From assembly GCA_903859215.1 (NCBI GenBank), contig CAIOLW010000144.1, positions 1 through 64,000 on the forward strand: a stretch of DNA of 64,000 bases, read 5' to 3'. This document shows positions 19,021 to 29,049 of this stretch, piece after piece. A program made the position numbers and the translations under genes. The DNA comes from an uncultured bacterium (lineage in GTDB: Bacteria; Krumholzibacteriota; Krumholzibacteriia; LZORAL124-64-63). Every line of letters begins with the position of its first letter. Within the stretch, counting starts at the first letter, position 1. Below the pieces are notes generated by a model. It saw only the letters and a program-made list of their open reading frames with translations. It did not search any database and was not told where the DNA came from.

Positions 19021-20379
19021 TCAATCCTCGCCGTCGTAGTCGTCGTCATCGTCGTCGTCCGCGTCCTCGCCCTCGGCGGGGCCGTGCACGGCGAACAGCA
19101 GGCGGTCGGGGTCGAACCAGGTGTTGGCGCAGCGCATGAGCTGCTCGTTGTCGACCTTGTCGATGCCGTCGACCAGCTCGGCCACCGGGACGAAGCGCCC
19201 GTAGTAGATCTCGTTGCGCGCCGAGCGGTACATCTGGTTGCTGACGCCGTCGAGCGAGAAGATCAGCTGCGACTTGAGCTGTGCCTTGTTGCTGTCCAGT
19301 TCGGCAGCGGGGATGCCGTCCGCCAGCAGGCGACGGTACTCCAGGCGGAGCACCTCCTCCAGGCGCGGCAGCTTCTCGGGCGAACACGAGCCCGAACAGC
19401 TGACCAGCCCGGTGTCGCGCCCCATGTCGTGGTAGTTGTAGATGGTGTAGGCCAGGCCCTCGCGTTCGCGCACGGACTGGAAGATGCGGCTGCTCATGCC
19501 GCCGCCCAGCACGTTGACCATCAGGTAGATGGCCAGCCGGTCGGCGTGCCCGAACGACACGCCCAGGTTGCCCGCCTCGAAGTACGCCTGCAGGATGGGG
19601 CTGTGCAGGTCCAGGCGCAGCGGGTCGCCCTCGCTGTCGAGGTCGAGCGCCGGGTCGACGTACGCGGCCGCGCGGGCCGCCGAAGAACCGGTTGCCGGCG
19701 CCACGAGCGGCGCGCCGCTGCCCACGCCCGCGCCGCCGAACAGGGCGGCCACGCGGTCGCGGTCGGCCGGGCTGACGTTGCCCGCCAGGGACACGACCAG
19801 GTTGGGCGCCGAGAACAGGCGGGCGTGCTGCACGCGCAACACGTCGGGGCCGTACGAGCGCACCAGCGCCGGCGTGCCCAGGATGGGGCGGCCGCGCGGG
19901 TGCGTGCCGTAGATGCGCGAGGCGAACGCGTCGTGCAGGCGGTCTTCGGGAGTGTCCAGCGCTTCCTGGATCTCCTCGCAGACGACGTCCTGCTCGAGCG
20001 CGGTCAGGTCGGGCGCGAACGCGGGCTCGAGCAGCATCTCGGCCAGCAGGTCCGCCGCGATGTTGAAGTACTCGGGCAGCACCTTCACGGTGAAGGCCAC
20101 GAGGTCCTTCGTCGTGAAGGCGTCGACCGCGGCGCCGATGGCGTCGAAGCCGGCGGCCAGATCGTAGGCGCTGCGCCGGACCGTACCCTTGAAGACCATG
20201 TGCTCGAGGAAATGCGAGATGCCGCCCAGGGCAGGCGGCTCCTCCTGGCTGCCGCGGCGCAGCCAGACGCCGAGCGTCACGGCGGTGGCTGTCGGCAGCG
20301 GCGCCGTCAGCAGCACCGCCCCGCCGGGGAGTTCCTCCCGGCGGGGCGGCGTCTCGTTCCTGTAAGGATCGAGGTTCAT
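19021..20379 (-). CDS. M16 family zinc peptidase (insulinase-like)
   Basis: GGISHFLEHMVFKGT (HxxEH motif), 452 aa, ends in poly-acidic tail DADDDDDDDYDGED. Confidence 0.93.
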   Translation of the reverse strand: MNLDPYRNETPPRREELPGGAVLLTAPLPTATAVTLGVWLRRGSQEEPPALGGISHFLEHMVFKGTVRRSAYDLAAGFDAIGAAVDAFTTKDLVAFTVKVLPEYFNIAADLLAEMLLEPAFAPDLTALEQDVVCEEIQEALDTPEDRLHDAFASRIYGTHPRGRPILGTPALVRSYGPDVLRVQHARLFSAPNLVVSLAGNVSPADRDRVAALFGGAGVGSGAPLVAPATGSSAARAAAYVDPALDLDSEGDPLRLDLHSPILQAYFEAGNLGVSFGHADRLAIYLMVNVLGGGMSSRIFQSVREREGLAYTIYNYHDMGRDTGLVSCSGSCSPEKLPRLEEVLRLEYRRLLADGIPAAELDSNKAQLKSQLIFSLDGVSNQMYRSARNEIYYGRFVPVAELVDGIDKVDNEQLMRCANTWFDPDRLLFAVHGPAEGEDADDDDDDDYDGED

Positions 20380-20392
20380 CGACTATTACCGG

Positions 20393-22606
20393 CTACCGAC
20401 GCGGCCCGCCGCGACCACCACGGTCGCGACCACCGCCGCCGCCGCTGCGGCCGCCGCCACGGTCGCCGTAGCTGTCGCTGCGCTCGCGACGCTCGGGTTC
20501 GACCCAGCCCTCGGGAGCCGGCAGCATCGCCTTGCGGCTCAGGCGCACCTTGCCGGTGCGGCTGTCGATCTCGACCAGCTTGACCTCGATGGTGTCGCCC
20601 ACCTGCAGCACGTCCTCGACGTTCGCCACGCGGTGGTACTCCAGCTCCGAGATGTGCAGCAGGCCGTCCTTGCCGGGCAGGAACTCGACGAAGGCGCCGA
20701 AGTCGACGATCGTCTTGACGACGCCCTTGTAGACCTTGCCGACCTCGGGCTCGGCCATCAGGCCGGTCACGTAGGCCATGGCGGCGGCGCCGCCGGCCTG
20801 GTCGACACTCGAGATGAAGACCATACCCGTGTCGTCCACCTCGATGGTCGCGCCGGTCTCTTCCTGGATGCGCTTGATGATCTTGCCGCCCGGTCCGATG
20901 AGCGTGCCGATCTTGGAGACCGGGATCTGCACGGTGTCGATCTTCGGGGCGTACGGGCTCATCGTGGCGCGCGGGCCGGGCAGGGCCTCTTCCATCACGC
21001 CGAGGATGTGCAGGCGCGCGGCCTGCGCATCGCTCAGGGCCTTGTTCATGACCGCGCGACTGATGCCGGCGATCTTGGTGTCCAGCTGGAAGGCGGTGAT
21101 GCCGTCGCGCGTGCCGGTGACCTTGAAGTCCATGTCGCCGAGGTGATCCTCGACGCCCAGAATGTCGGTCAGCACCGCAATGCGGTCATCCTCCTTGATC
21201 AGGCCCATGGCCACGCCGGCCACGGCCTTGCGGATCGGCGCACCGGCATCCATCAGCGCCATGGTGCAGGCGCAGACGGTGGCCATCGACGACGAACCGT
21301 TGCTCTCGAGAATGTCCGACACCAGGCGGATGGTGTACGGGAAGTCCTCCAGCTCGGGCAGGATCGGGCGGATGGCGCGCTCGGCCAGCTTGCCGTGGCC
21401 GATCTCGCGACGGCCCGTGCCGCCGTAGCGACCGCACTCGCCCACCGAGAACGGCGGGAAATTGTAGTGCAGGTAGTACTTGCTCCAGTACTGCTCGCCG
21501 CCCAGCGGCTCGATGCGCTGCTCGGCCTGCTTGCTGCCCAGCGTGACGGTGCCCAGGGCCTGCGTCTCGCCGCGGGTGAACAGGCAGGAGCCGTGCGCGC
21601 GCGGCAGCACGCCGCACTCGATGGTGATCGGACGCACCGTCGTCAGGTTGCGGCCGTCGGAGCGGACGCCCTCGGTGAGGATCATCTCGCGCATGAGCTT
21701 CTTCTCGGCCTTGCCGAAGGCCTCGCTGATCGCAGGGTCGGCCTTGCCGTCTTCACCCGGGAACTGGGCGACGACCTTCGCCTTGGCGACGTCGATGGCG
21801 GCGTAGCGCTCGAACTTGCCCTTGACCGAGCCGGCGACCTTGAGCTCGGCGCCGATGAAGTCGAGGACCTTGGCCAGGTTCGCGGAGGTGTCCTTGACCA
21901 CCGGGTCGGCCCACTTGGTCTTGCCGCCGGCCTTGGTGACCAGCTCGCGCTGCAGCGCGTTCAGCTTGCGGATCCACGTGTGCGCGAACTCGATCGCGTC
22001 CAGCAGGCGGTCTTCGCTGACCTCGAGGCACTCGCCCTCGATCATGCAGACGATGTCGTCGGTGCCGGCCACGACCAGGTCCATGCACGACGCTTCGAGC
22101 TGCTCGAAGCTCGGGTTCGGCACGAACTCGCCGTCGATGTCCGCCACGCGGACGCCCGACAGGATCTCGTGGAACGGGATGTCCGACAGCGCGAGCGCGG
22201 CCGAGGCGGCCGTGATGCTCAGCGTGTCGGCATGGAACTCGGTGTCGGCGCTGATGATGAAGGCCACGACCTGCGTCTCGTGCTTGTAGCCCTTCGGGAA
22301 CATCGGGCGCAGGGGGCGATCGATCAGCCGGCAGGTGAGCGTCTCGCGCTCGGTCGGCTTGCCTTCACGCTTGAAAAAGCCGCCGGGGATCTTGCCCGCG
22401 GCATAAGTCTTGTCGCGGTATTCGACCATCAGGGGCAGGAAGTCCTTGTCGGTCGGCCTGGGGTCGGCGGTCACCGCGAGCAGGCTCATGGTGTCGCCCA
22501 TCCGGACGACCACCGAGCCGTTGGCCTGCTTGGCCATGCGTCCGGTCTCGAGGCTGAAGGTCGTGCCGTTCATCTCGAGGCTGACAGTCTGCTTGTTCAT
22601 CATCAC
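20393..22606 (-). CDS. pnp: Polyribonucleotide nucleotidyltransferase
   Basis: RNase PH domains, KH (IPVSKIGTLIGPGGKIIKRIQEETGATIEVDDTG) and S1 domain; Gly/Arg-rich C-terminus. Confidence 0.97.
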   Translation of the reverse strand: MMMNKQTVSLEMNGTTFSLETGRMAKQANGSVVVRMGDTMSLLAVTADPRPTDKDFLPLMVEYRDKTYAAGKIPGGFFKREGKPTERETLTCRLIDRPLRPMFPKGYKHETQVVAFIISADTEFHADTLSITAASAALALSDIPFHEILSGVRVADIDGEFVPNPSFEQLEASCMDLVVAGTDDIVCMIEGECLEVSEDRLLDAIEFAHTWIRKLNALQRELVTKAGGKTKWADPVVKDTSANLAKVLDFIGAELKVAGSVKGKFERYAAIDVAKAKVVAQFPGEDGKADPAISEAFGKAEKKLMREMILTEGVRSDGRNLTTVRPITIECGVLPRAHGSCLFTRGETQALGTVTLGSKQAEQRIEPLGGEQYWSKYYLHYNFPPFSVGECGRYGGTGRREIGHGKLAERAIRPILPELEDFPYTIRLVSDILESNGSSSMATVCACTMALMDAGAPIRKAVAGVAMGLIKEDDRIAVLTDILGVEDHLGDMDFKVTGTRDGITAFQLDTKIAGISRAVMNKALSDAQAARLHILGVMEEALPGPRATMSPYAPKIDTVQIPVSKIGTLIGPGGKIIKRIQEETGATIEVDDTGMVFISSVDQAGGAAAMAYVTGLMAEPEVGKVYKGVVKTIVDFGAFVEFLPGKDGLLHISELEYHRVANVEDVLQVGDTIEVKLVEIDSRTGKVRLSRKAMLPAPEGWVEPERRERSDSYGDRGGGRSGGGGGRDRGGRGGPRR

Positions 22607-22756
22607 GCTTTCTTTCCTTCCATCCGCTTTGTCGGCATGTCGCGTGGCCCTATTGCCGCGTTCGTACCGTCCGGACGCTTCACGCCCGTTCCGCTCCGCC
22701 CCCGCCCCGACATCCGGGACAGGCAGCTTCCTCCAACCGTGGGCACCGCCAGAGAC

Positions 22757-22794
22757 GGCAATCGGTCGCGACGTTTCCGGCGCGACCGACAGCC
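22757..22794 (-). promoter_or_regulatory. pnp leader stem-loop
   Basis: TCGGTCGCG (22762-22770) pairs with CGCGACCGA (22781-22789); 10-nt loop, outer GGC/GCC across a 2x2 internal loop. Confidence 0.6.
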
Positions 22795-22822
22795 AGGCAG
22801 GCTCACATTCCGGGTCCGGTCA

Positions 22823-23092
22823 TCAACCCCGGATGCCCAGGTCCTTGATCAGGCCGCGATAGCCTTCAAGGTCCGTCTTCTTCAGGTAGGACAGCAGCCG
22901 CTTGCGCTGCCCGACCATCTTCAGCAGCCCACGGCGGGAGTGGTGATCCGCCTTGTGCATCTTGAAGTGGTCACCGAGGGTGTTGATCCGTTCGGTCAGC
23001 AGCGCGATCTGCACCTGCGGCGAGCCCGAGTCATGCTCGTGCTTGCGGTACTTGCCGATCACCGCGTCCTTCTGATCCTTGGTCAGTGCCAT
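22823..23092 (-). CDS. rpsO: 30S ribosomal protein S15
   Basis: 89 aa, [48 protein letters not shown]. Confidence 0.98.
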   Translation of the reverse strand: MALTKDQKDAVIGKYRKHEHDSGSPQVQIALLTERINTLGDHFKMHKADHHSRRGLLKMVGQRKRLLSYLKKTDLEGYRGLIKDLGIRG

Positions 23093-23326
23093 CGTCCAGA
23101 ACCTCCAGAAACTACGTCACGCCGCGGCGTCACGATGGCCGCAGGCCGGCCGTCCTCCCCGTCTGCCGAAGTCGTCAACGGGAACAGGACGGGACCGTCT
23201 CATCCGGCCGGGACATTCCGCTCCGGATGAAGGCGCCGACCCGCTGTACGGGATTGCGCGAAAACTGCCGGGCAGGTGACGATCGGGGAAAATCCCCGGC
23301 GTCCCGGTCCGGCGTCGCGCGGTTTC

Positions 23327-23355
23327 AAGATAGAGGGCGTTCCCGCCGGGTGCAA
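23327..23355 (-). promoter_or_regulatory. Candidate sigma70-type promoter for rpsO-pnp
   Basis: Reverse strand TTGCAC (23350-23355), 17-bp spacer, TATCTT (23327-23332). Confidence 0.6.
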
Positions 23356-23449
23356 GGCGAAAGCCGGCTGTCAGGCGATCCTGCCGGGCTTCCCGCCGGG
23401 TGGCCCTCCTCTCGGTCCGCGGACCGTATCGGAGAGGGTATCGTCATGC

Positions 23450-23469
23450 AAAAAAGAGACTTGAGTCTC
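23450..23469 (-). terminator. Possible rho-independent terminator of the reverse-strand EPS genes
   Basis: Reverse strand GAGAC-TCAA-GTCTC followed by TTTTTT, about 30 bp after the stop of 23498..24544. Confidence 0.5.
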
Positions 23470-23497
23470 GGCGTCAATATTTGATAACAGAATTTCA

Positions 23498-24544
23498 TCA
23501 AAGAGGTCCGGCCACATCCCGAAGGATCCCGGCCAGCCGCGGGGCCACGACAGCGACCGAATACCGCGTTTCCACCAGTTTGCGGCCGGCCAGCCCCATG
23601 GCGGCGCCGCGCGCCGGGTCGGCCAGCAACCCGATCAGGGCGGCCGCGGCCTCGTCCGCGTCACGGGCGCCGATCCCGGAATCGGCCTGCGCGAGCACTT
23701 CGTTGTTCATGCCCACCGGCGAGACGACAGCCGGCACGCCGCACGCCAGGTACTGGAGCATCTTGTAGGAGCACTTGCCGCGCGCCCAGGGCGTGTCCGC
23801 CAGGGGCATCAGCCCGATGTCCAGCGACTGCAGGAACGGGACTTCGACCGCCGGGGTCCAGGGCACCCACTGCCAGCGGTCCACGGGCAGCCGATCCAGC
23901 GGCGGGCGCCGGTCGGCACAGACGCGCACCACCACGTCGGGTTCCGCGGCAAGCACCGCACGGAGAGCCTCCTCCCACAGCAGCAGGAACGGGAAGTTCC
24001 CCGAAGACCCGGTCCAGCCGATCCGGCGAGGGCGCGCGCGCGGGCGGTCCGTCAACGTCGGGTCCGGCCGGAACCGCTCGGTGTCGATGGCGGTCGGCAG
24101 GATCTCCACGCGGTCGCAGCAAGCCCCGAACCAGTCCGCGAGGTACGCATTCCCCGCCACGACGACATCGACCTCACGCGCCAGCCTGCGCGCGAAGCCG
24201 CCGTCGCCGCGATTCAGCCAGATGGCGTCGTCGACATCCAGGACACGCGGGCGCGCGGTCAGGCCCTCGAGCGTCGCCAGGGTCGAGACGAACTCGCGCT
24301 GCAGAAGCGTGACCTGCCCGTGCCGTGTGGCGGCGATGTCCGGCAGCCTGGCGGCCAGCGTCGCCGCCAACCAGAACGGGCGCAGCAACCGGCTGGCCGG
24401 CGGGAAACTGGACACCCGGGCATGGCGGACATCGAGATCCACGCCGTCGCGCCCGAGCGCGGCTGCCAGCTGCCCGACCCGGAAGCGCGCCGACGGCACG
24501 TGGGCCCCGCCGGTCAGGGCGGTTACGCGCAGGCGCTCAGTCAT
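23498..24544 (-). CDS. Glycosyltransferase, GT4-like
   Basis: 348 aa; GWTGSSGNFPFLL, LMPLADTPWARGKCSYKMLQYLACGVPAVVSPVGMN. Confidence 0.85.
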   Translation of the reverse strand: MTERLRVTALTGGAHVPSARFRVGQLAAALGRDGVDLDVRHARVSSFPPASRLLRPFWLAATLAARLPDIAATRHGQVTLLQREFVSTLATLEGLTARPRVLDVDDAIWLNRGDGGFARRLAREVDVVVAGNAYLADWFGACCDRVEILPTAIDTERFRPDPTLTDRPRARPRRIGWTGSSGNFPFLLLWEEALRAVLAAEPDVVVRVCADRRPPLDRLPVDRWQWVPWTPAVEVPFLQSLDIGLMPLADTPWARGKCSYKMLQYLACGVPAVVSPVGMNNEVLAQADSGIGARDADEAAAALIGLLADPARGAAMGLAGRKLVETRYSVAVVAPRLAGILRDVAGPL

Positions 24545-25796
24545 GCGGCCTCCTGTCGACCAGGATGCCGCCGCGGGCCACGACGAAGCCGAGCAGGTAG
24601 AGATAGATGAACAGCACGGCCTCGTTGAACCGGTAGACGTACATGAAGCAGCTCATCGACAGCCCGTAGGAAAACAGCCCGTAGGCCAGGACGTGCCCCC
24701 AGTAACCGGCTCTCCGCGCGCGCAGGTAGAGGCGGGAGGCGATGAACCCGAGCAGGCCGCAGAAGGCCACGGCGCCGGGCCAGGTCCACTCCTGGTAGAG
24801 CACCCCGAAGATCGAGTAGACGTTGAACATCGACGGGCCGATGTTCGTGAACTGCTGCGCGAACGGCACCGACTTGACCAGGCCGAGCAGGTCGCCGGCG
24901 ATCTTCCAGACGGCATAGAAAGTCATCGCACCGGGCACCGCCGGCGGGGGCAACAGGCCATCGGCGATGTTCTGCATCGCCGGCCAGGACCCTACGAAAT
25001 ACAGGTACGGCCACTGGAGGGCCGGCGCCGCGGCCAGCGGGCTGCCCTCAGGCGCGGCGACCCGCGAGACGAAGATGTCGATCTTCGCGTTGTACGCCAC
25101 GAAGAATCCGACGAGCACTGCGCCGGCCAGCAACACATGCCGGGCCCGGAAGCGGTCGGGACGCACGACGCTCCAGGTACCCATTGCCGTCAGGGCCGAG
25201 TAGAACACGAACGCCTTGATGCCCGCCAGCAGCAGCCCCCAGATGGCGCTGGCCACGAGCAGGTCGTCCAGCGGGCTCCGCTTGCCCCGCGCGCGCCGCA
25301 GCACGTAGGCCGGCAGCACCAGGATGCCCAGCATGTTCAGGTAGCCGATGCCCTGCATCTGGAACTCGTCCTGCAGCAGCCACAGGTTGGAGAGCAACAG
25401 CCCCAGCCCCCTGTGCCGCAGGATCAGGACCGCCGCCGCCAACAGCCAACCGATGGTCGCAATGCCGGCCGTGGCGTAGAAGAAAAGTCCCAGGCCCCGC
25501 TCGTCCATGCGATCGCGGACAGCTTCCGGGGCGGGCGTCTGACGGCGGCCGACACCCAGGGCGCAACCGGCGGCGAAGGCCAACAGGCACGTCAGGATGA
25601 CGAGATGCGTCACCAGCGACACGTCCTTCATGGCCAGGAGCCGCAGGTGGTAGCCGCAGATGGACACGCAATTCACGCCGAAGAAAAGACTCAGGGGGGT
25701 GAACCAGTAGTGGTACAGGCGCCTGGACCACTGCACGGAAAGCGCGCCCAGGAGCGCGAACAGCAGCAGCCACAGGAAGTCGCCGAATCCCATCAT
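24537..25796 (-). CDS. Oligosaccharide repeat-unit polymerase (Wzy-like)
   Basis: Start MMGFGDFLWLLLFALLGALSV inside ORF 24537..27344; polytopic, NIGPSMFNVYSIFGVLYQEWTWPGAV. Confidence 0.65.
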   Translation of the reverse strand: MMGFGDFLWLLLFALLGALSVQWSRRLYHYWFTPLSLFFGVNCVSICGYHLRLLAMKDVSLVTHLVILTCLLAFAAGCALGVGRRQTPAPEAVRDRMDERGLGLFFYATAGIATIGWLLAAAVLILRHRGLGLLLSNLWLLQDEFQMQGIGYLNMLGILVLPAYVLRRARGKRSPLDDLLVASAIWGLLLAGIKAFVFYSALTAMGTWSVVRPDRFRARHVLLAGAVLVGFFVAYNAKIDIFVSRVAAPEGSPLAAAPALQWPYLYFVGSWPAMQNIADGLLPPPAVPGAMTFYAVWKIAGDLLGLVKSVPFAQQFTNIGPSMFNVYSIFGVLYQEWTWPGAVAFCGLLGFIASRLYLRARRAGYWGHVLAYGLFSYGLSMSCFMYVYRFNEAVLFIYLYLLGFVVARGGILVDRRPHD

Positions 25797-27040
25797 GGGG
25801 CCGCCTCCAGGCGCCGCAGGCCCCTCTGCACGATCCACCAGGTGCCGATGGTCACCCAGGTCGAGCCGATCAGCATCATCCAGGCCGCACCCATCATGCC
25901 GAGCCGCGGCAGGAGCAGCAGGCCGGCGCCGAACATGACCACCAATTGTGTCCCGTGCACCCACAACTGGCTCGAGAACGCGCGCATGGCGGTGGCCGGC
26001 GCACCCAGGAGACTGCCCACGTAGAGCACCGCGCCGCCGGCCATCACCAGGACCAGCAGGGGCACGTGCGCGGCGTACTCCGGCGTGTAGATGAGCGTGA
26101 GCAACGGTCCGCCCGCCAGCACCGAAACCGCGACGCCGGCAACGCCGATGCCGGAACCAAGCAGGACAAGCTGCCGGACGCGCCGGCGCAGTCCGGCAAC
26201 GTTGCGCTCGGCGACGTCGCGCCCGAGGCCCGCCAGTGCGGACTGCGAGAGCGCCTGCGTCACCGTACTGCCGGCGATCACCAGATAGGAGAGCGCCGAG
26301 AAGATGCCGAGTTCGGCCTCGCCGTGGGAGTGCTCGAGCATTGTCCGCGGCAGCGTGGTGCGCAGCTGGATGGCCAGGAACACCGTGCCCATCGGAAGCG
26401 CCAGCAGGAACAGGCGCTTCATCGCGGCAGGCTCGAAGCGCGGGCGCAACGATTGTCCCGGGCAGGCCCGCACGAGCCTCGCGGTATAGGGCAGGTCGAA
26501 GGCCAGAAGCACCAGCAGCCAGCCCGCAACCATCGAAGCCAGGCTCAGGCCCAGTGAGCCGGTTGCCTTGAAGACGCCGCCGAACAGCGCCAGCGCGATG
26601 ACGCCCTTGAGCATGAGCGACACGGCGGCCAGGTCCATGCGCTCCTGCTTCTGCTGGAAGCCGAAGTAGATGTCCGCCATCGATTCGACGACGCGTCCCA
26701 GCCCGAACAGCCCGATGACGAGCGCCTGGGCCGGCGTGTAGGCCACCCACCCGATCGCCACGACGACCAGCAGCGCGATCGGCAGCAGGACCACGCGCAA
26801 CCCGAGGTAGTCCTGGAAGGCGAACTCGCCGCGCGCGTCGGAGGCGAGCACCGGGCGCAGGCTGAGCTGGGCGAACATGAGCACCGGGGAAGCGATGGCC
26901 GAGCCCAGCGAGAAGCGACCGACGACCTCGGCCCCCCCGAGCTTGGTCAGCAGCGCCAGCTGCGCCCACAGGCACGCCGCGTACACGACGTTGCCCACCA
27001 GCGTCCAGGCGAAATTGCGGCGCAGGGACAGGCCGGCCAT
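25793..27040 (-). CDS. Polysaccharide flippase / oligosaccharide translocase (Wzx-like)
   Basis: 415 aa, ~12 hydrophobic segments, LSLRRNFAWTLVGNVVYAACLWAQLALLTKLGGAEVVGRFSLGSAI. Confidence 0.85.
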   Translation of the reverse strand: MAGLSLRRNFAWTLVGNVVYAACLWAQLALLTKLGGAEVVGRFSLGSAIASPVLMFAQLSLRPVLASDARGEFAFQDYLGLRVVLLPIALLVVVAIGWVAYTPAQALVIGLFGLGRVVESMADIYFGFQQKQERMDLAAVSLMLKGVIALALFGGVFKATGSLGLSLASMVAGWLLVLLAFDLPYTARLVRACPGQSLRPRFEPAAMKRLFLLALPMGTVFLAIQLRTTLPRTMLEHSHGEAELGIFSALSYLVIAGSTVTQALSQSALAGLGRDVAERNVAGLRRRVRQLVLLGSGIGVAGVAVSVLAGGPLLTLIYTPEYAAHVPLLVLVMAGGAVLYVGSLLGAPATAMRAFSSQLWVHGTQLVVMFGAGLLLLPRLGMMGAAWMMLIGSTWVTIGTWWIVQRGLRRLEAAP

Positions 27041-27042
27041 CG

Positions 27043-29049
27043 TCAGCCGCCGCTCGCGGTGGGACCGGTGGTGGGCGGCACTTCGGCGTGGTCACCGGTG
27101 TGGCCCTGGAAGTCGGGCACCAGGCGCAGCAGCTCGGCCCACAGCGCCGGGCGGTCGCCCGCGCGCGCGGTGGCGAGCAGGGCGGCCACGCCGTCGGCCA
27201 CGGCAACCGGGTCGATGGCCTGGCGGCGCGCCGCAAGGATGCCCGGGTTGGCCGTGGGCTGCGGCTCCTCGCCCTCGGCCCACAGTTCCTCGTACATCTT
27301 CTCGCCCGGGCGCAGGCCGGTGTAGCGGATGGCGATGTCGACATTGGGCGTCAGGCCCGACAGGCGGATCATGCGGCGCGCGAGGTCGTCGATCTTCACC
27401 GGCTTGCCCATGTCCAGGATGAAGACGTCGCCGCCGGTGCCCATCGCGGCGGCGAACAGCACCAGCTGCACGGCCTCGGCGATGGTCATGAAGAAGCGCT
27501 CCATCGACGCATCGGTCACCGTGACCGGCCCACCCTGGGCGATCTGCCTGTTGAACAGCTCGACGACGCTGCCGGCCGAGCCCAGCACGTTGCCGAAGCG
27601 GATGATCATGAAGCGCGTGCCGCCGCCCTGGTCGTGCCGCGAGAGCACGACCTTCTCGGCCACCTGCTTGCTGGCGCCCATCACGTTGGTCGGCTTGACG
27701 GCCTTGTCGGTGGAGATCATCACGAAGCGCTCGACGCCGTGCTTCAGCGCCACGTCCACCAGCTGCCGCGTGCCGAGCACGTTGTTCAGCATGGCTTCCT
27801 CGGGGTGGAACTGCAGGATCGGCACGTGCTTGTAGGCCGCGGCGTGGAAGACGATGTCGGGCTTCGCGCCGCTGAAGAAGCGTTCGAGGCGGTTCTCGTC
27901 GCGGATGTCGCCGAGCAGGAACTCCAGGTCAAGGCGGGCGCCGCCGTCGCGCAGCTCGCGCTCGATGCGGAACAGCCCGTTCTCGTCCTTGTCCAGGCAG
28001 GCCAGGTACGCCGCGCCGCCCTGCACCACCTGCCGGCACAGCTCCGAGCCGATGGAGCCGGCCGCGCCGGTCACCAGGACGCGCTTGCCCTTCAGCAAAC
28101 CCGCCAGCACCTGCTGGTCGCCGACAATGGGCCGCCGGTTAAGGAGGCTGGTGGTCGAGAAGTCCTCCACGCGACGCACGCCGGGCTTCTCGCTCTCCAT
28201 GATCTCCCAGAAGCTGGGCACGGACTTCAGCGGCAGCCCCGTCTCCTGGCACAGCCCCAGGATGCGGTACAGCTGCGTGGTCGTGGCCGACGGGATGGCC
28301 AGCACGATCACCTCGGCCTGGGTGCGGTGCGCCACCTCGCCGATGTCGTCGATGCCGCCCAGGACAGGCACGCCGCGGATGCGCATGCCGCGCGCCTGCA
28401 CGTTGTCGTCGACGATCGCCACCGGCCGGAAGCCGCCCAGCCGCGGCGACTGCATGGCCTCGATGGTCAGGGCGCCGGCATTGCCGCCGCCGACGACCAC
28501 GGCGCGCCGGCGCGGGGCGCGGTTGCCCAGCCGGTCGGCCGGCCCGCCGATGATCCGGTAGGCGAAGCGCCCGGCCACCACCAGGCCCAGGCAGAGCACC
28601 ATGTCGATGGCCAGGGTCGACAGCGGGAAGCCGCCGGGCCGCCGCCAGAACAGCCACAGGGCGACGATGATCAGGGCGCTGCTCGAAAACACGCTGAGCA
28701 CCAGCCGCGGCAGGTCTTCGACCGAGGCGAAGCGCCACGACTGGCGGTGCACGCCCGAACTCCACAGGAACAGCAGCCGCACCGGCACCGTCACCGCGAG
28801 CATGGCCAGCCACCACGCCTGCCACTGCATGTTGGTCGCCAGCAGGCGGTCCAGCACGACGAACCGCAGCAGGAACGACAACGTGACCGACACCGCGCAC
28901 AGCAGGCCGAAGAACAGCATCGCGAACAGCAGGCGGTGACCGCGCACGAGCGTCGTCAGGAACCCGTCCTGGCGCAGCAGCCGGGAACCGAGCGAGCGCG
29001 CGGGCCGGGGCGGGGCGTTCCCGGGGCCGGGGTCGGCGGAAAAGGTCAT
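27043..29049 (-). CDS. Polysaccharide biosynthesis nucleoside-diphosphate sugar epimerase/dehydratase (FlaA1/CapD/WbpM family)
   Basis: N-terminal TMs, VVVGGGNAGALTIEAM, VLVTGAAGSIGSELCRQV, FHAAAYKHVPILQFHPEEAMLNNVLGT, STDKAVKPTNVMGASKQVAE. Confidence 0.95.
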   Translation of the reverse strand: MTFSADPGPGNAPPRPARSLGSRLLRQDGFLTTLVRGHRLLFAMLFFGLLCAVSVTLSFLLRFVVLDRLLATNMQWQAWWLAMLAVTVPVRLLFLWSSGVHRQSWRFASVEDLPRLVLSVFSSSALIIVALWLFWRRPGGFPLSTLAIDMVLCLGLVVAGRFAYRIIGGPADRLGNRAPRRRAVVVGGGNAGALTIEAMQSPRLGGFRPVAIVDDNVQARGMRIRGVPVLGGIDDIGEVAHRTQAEVIVLAIPSATTTQLYRILGLCQETGLPLKSVPSFWEIMESEKPGVRRVEDFSTTSLLNRRPIVGDQQVLAGLLKGKRVLVTGAAGSIGSELCRQVVQGGAAYLACLDKDENGLFRIERELRDGGARLDLEFLLGDIRDENRLERFFSGAKPDIVFHAAAYKHVPILQFHPEEAMLNNVLGTRQLVDVALKHGVERFVMISTDKAVKPTNVMGASKQVAEKVVLSRHDQGGGTRFMIIRFGNVLGSAGSVVELFNRQIAQGGPVTVTDASMERFFMTIAEAVQLVLFAAAMGTGGDVFILDMGKPVKIDDLARRMIRLSGLTPNVDIAIRYTGLRPGEKMYEELWAEGEEPQPTANPGILAARRQAIDPVAVADGVAALLATARAGDRPALWAELLRLVPDFQGHTGDHAEVPPTTGPTASGG

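Noticed and set aside
22668-22677. CGTCCGGACG palindrome
   Set aside because: Single 10-bp palindrome; expected by chance in GC-rich sequence.
24537-27344. Single 935-aa ORF joining polymerase and upstream sequence
   Set aside because: N-terminal part is an out-of-frame shadow of the flippase and epimerase genes; the real gene starts at MMGFGDF (25796).
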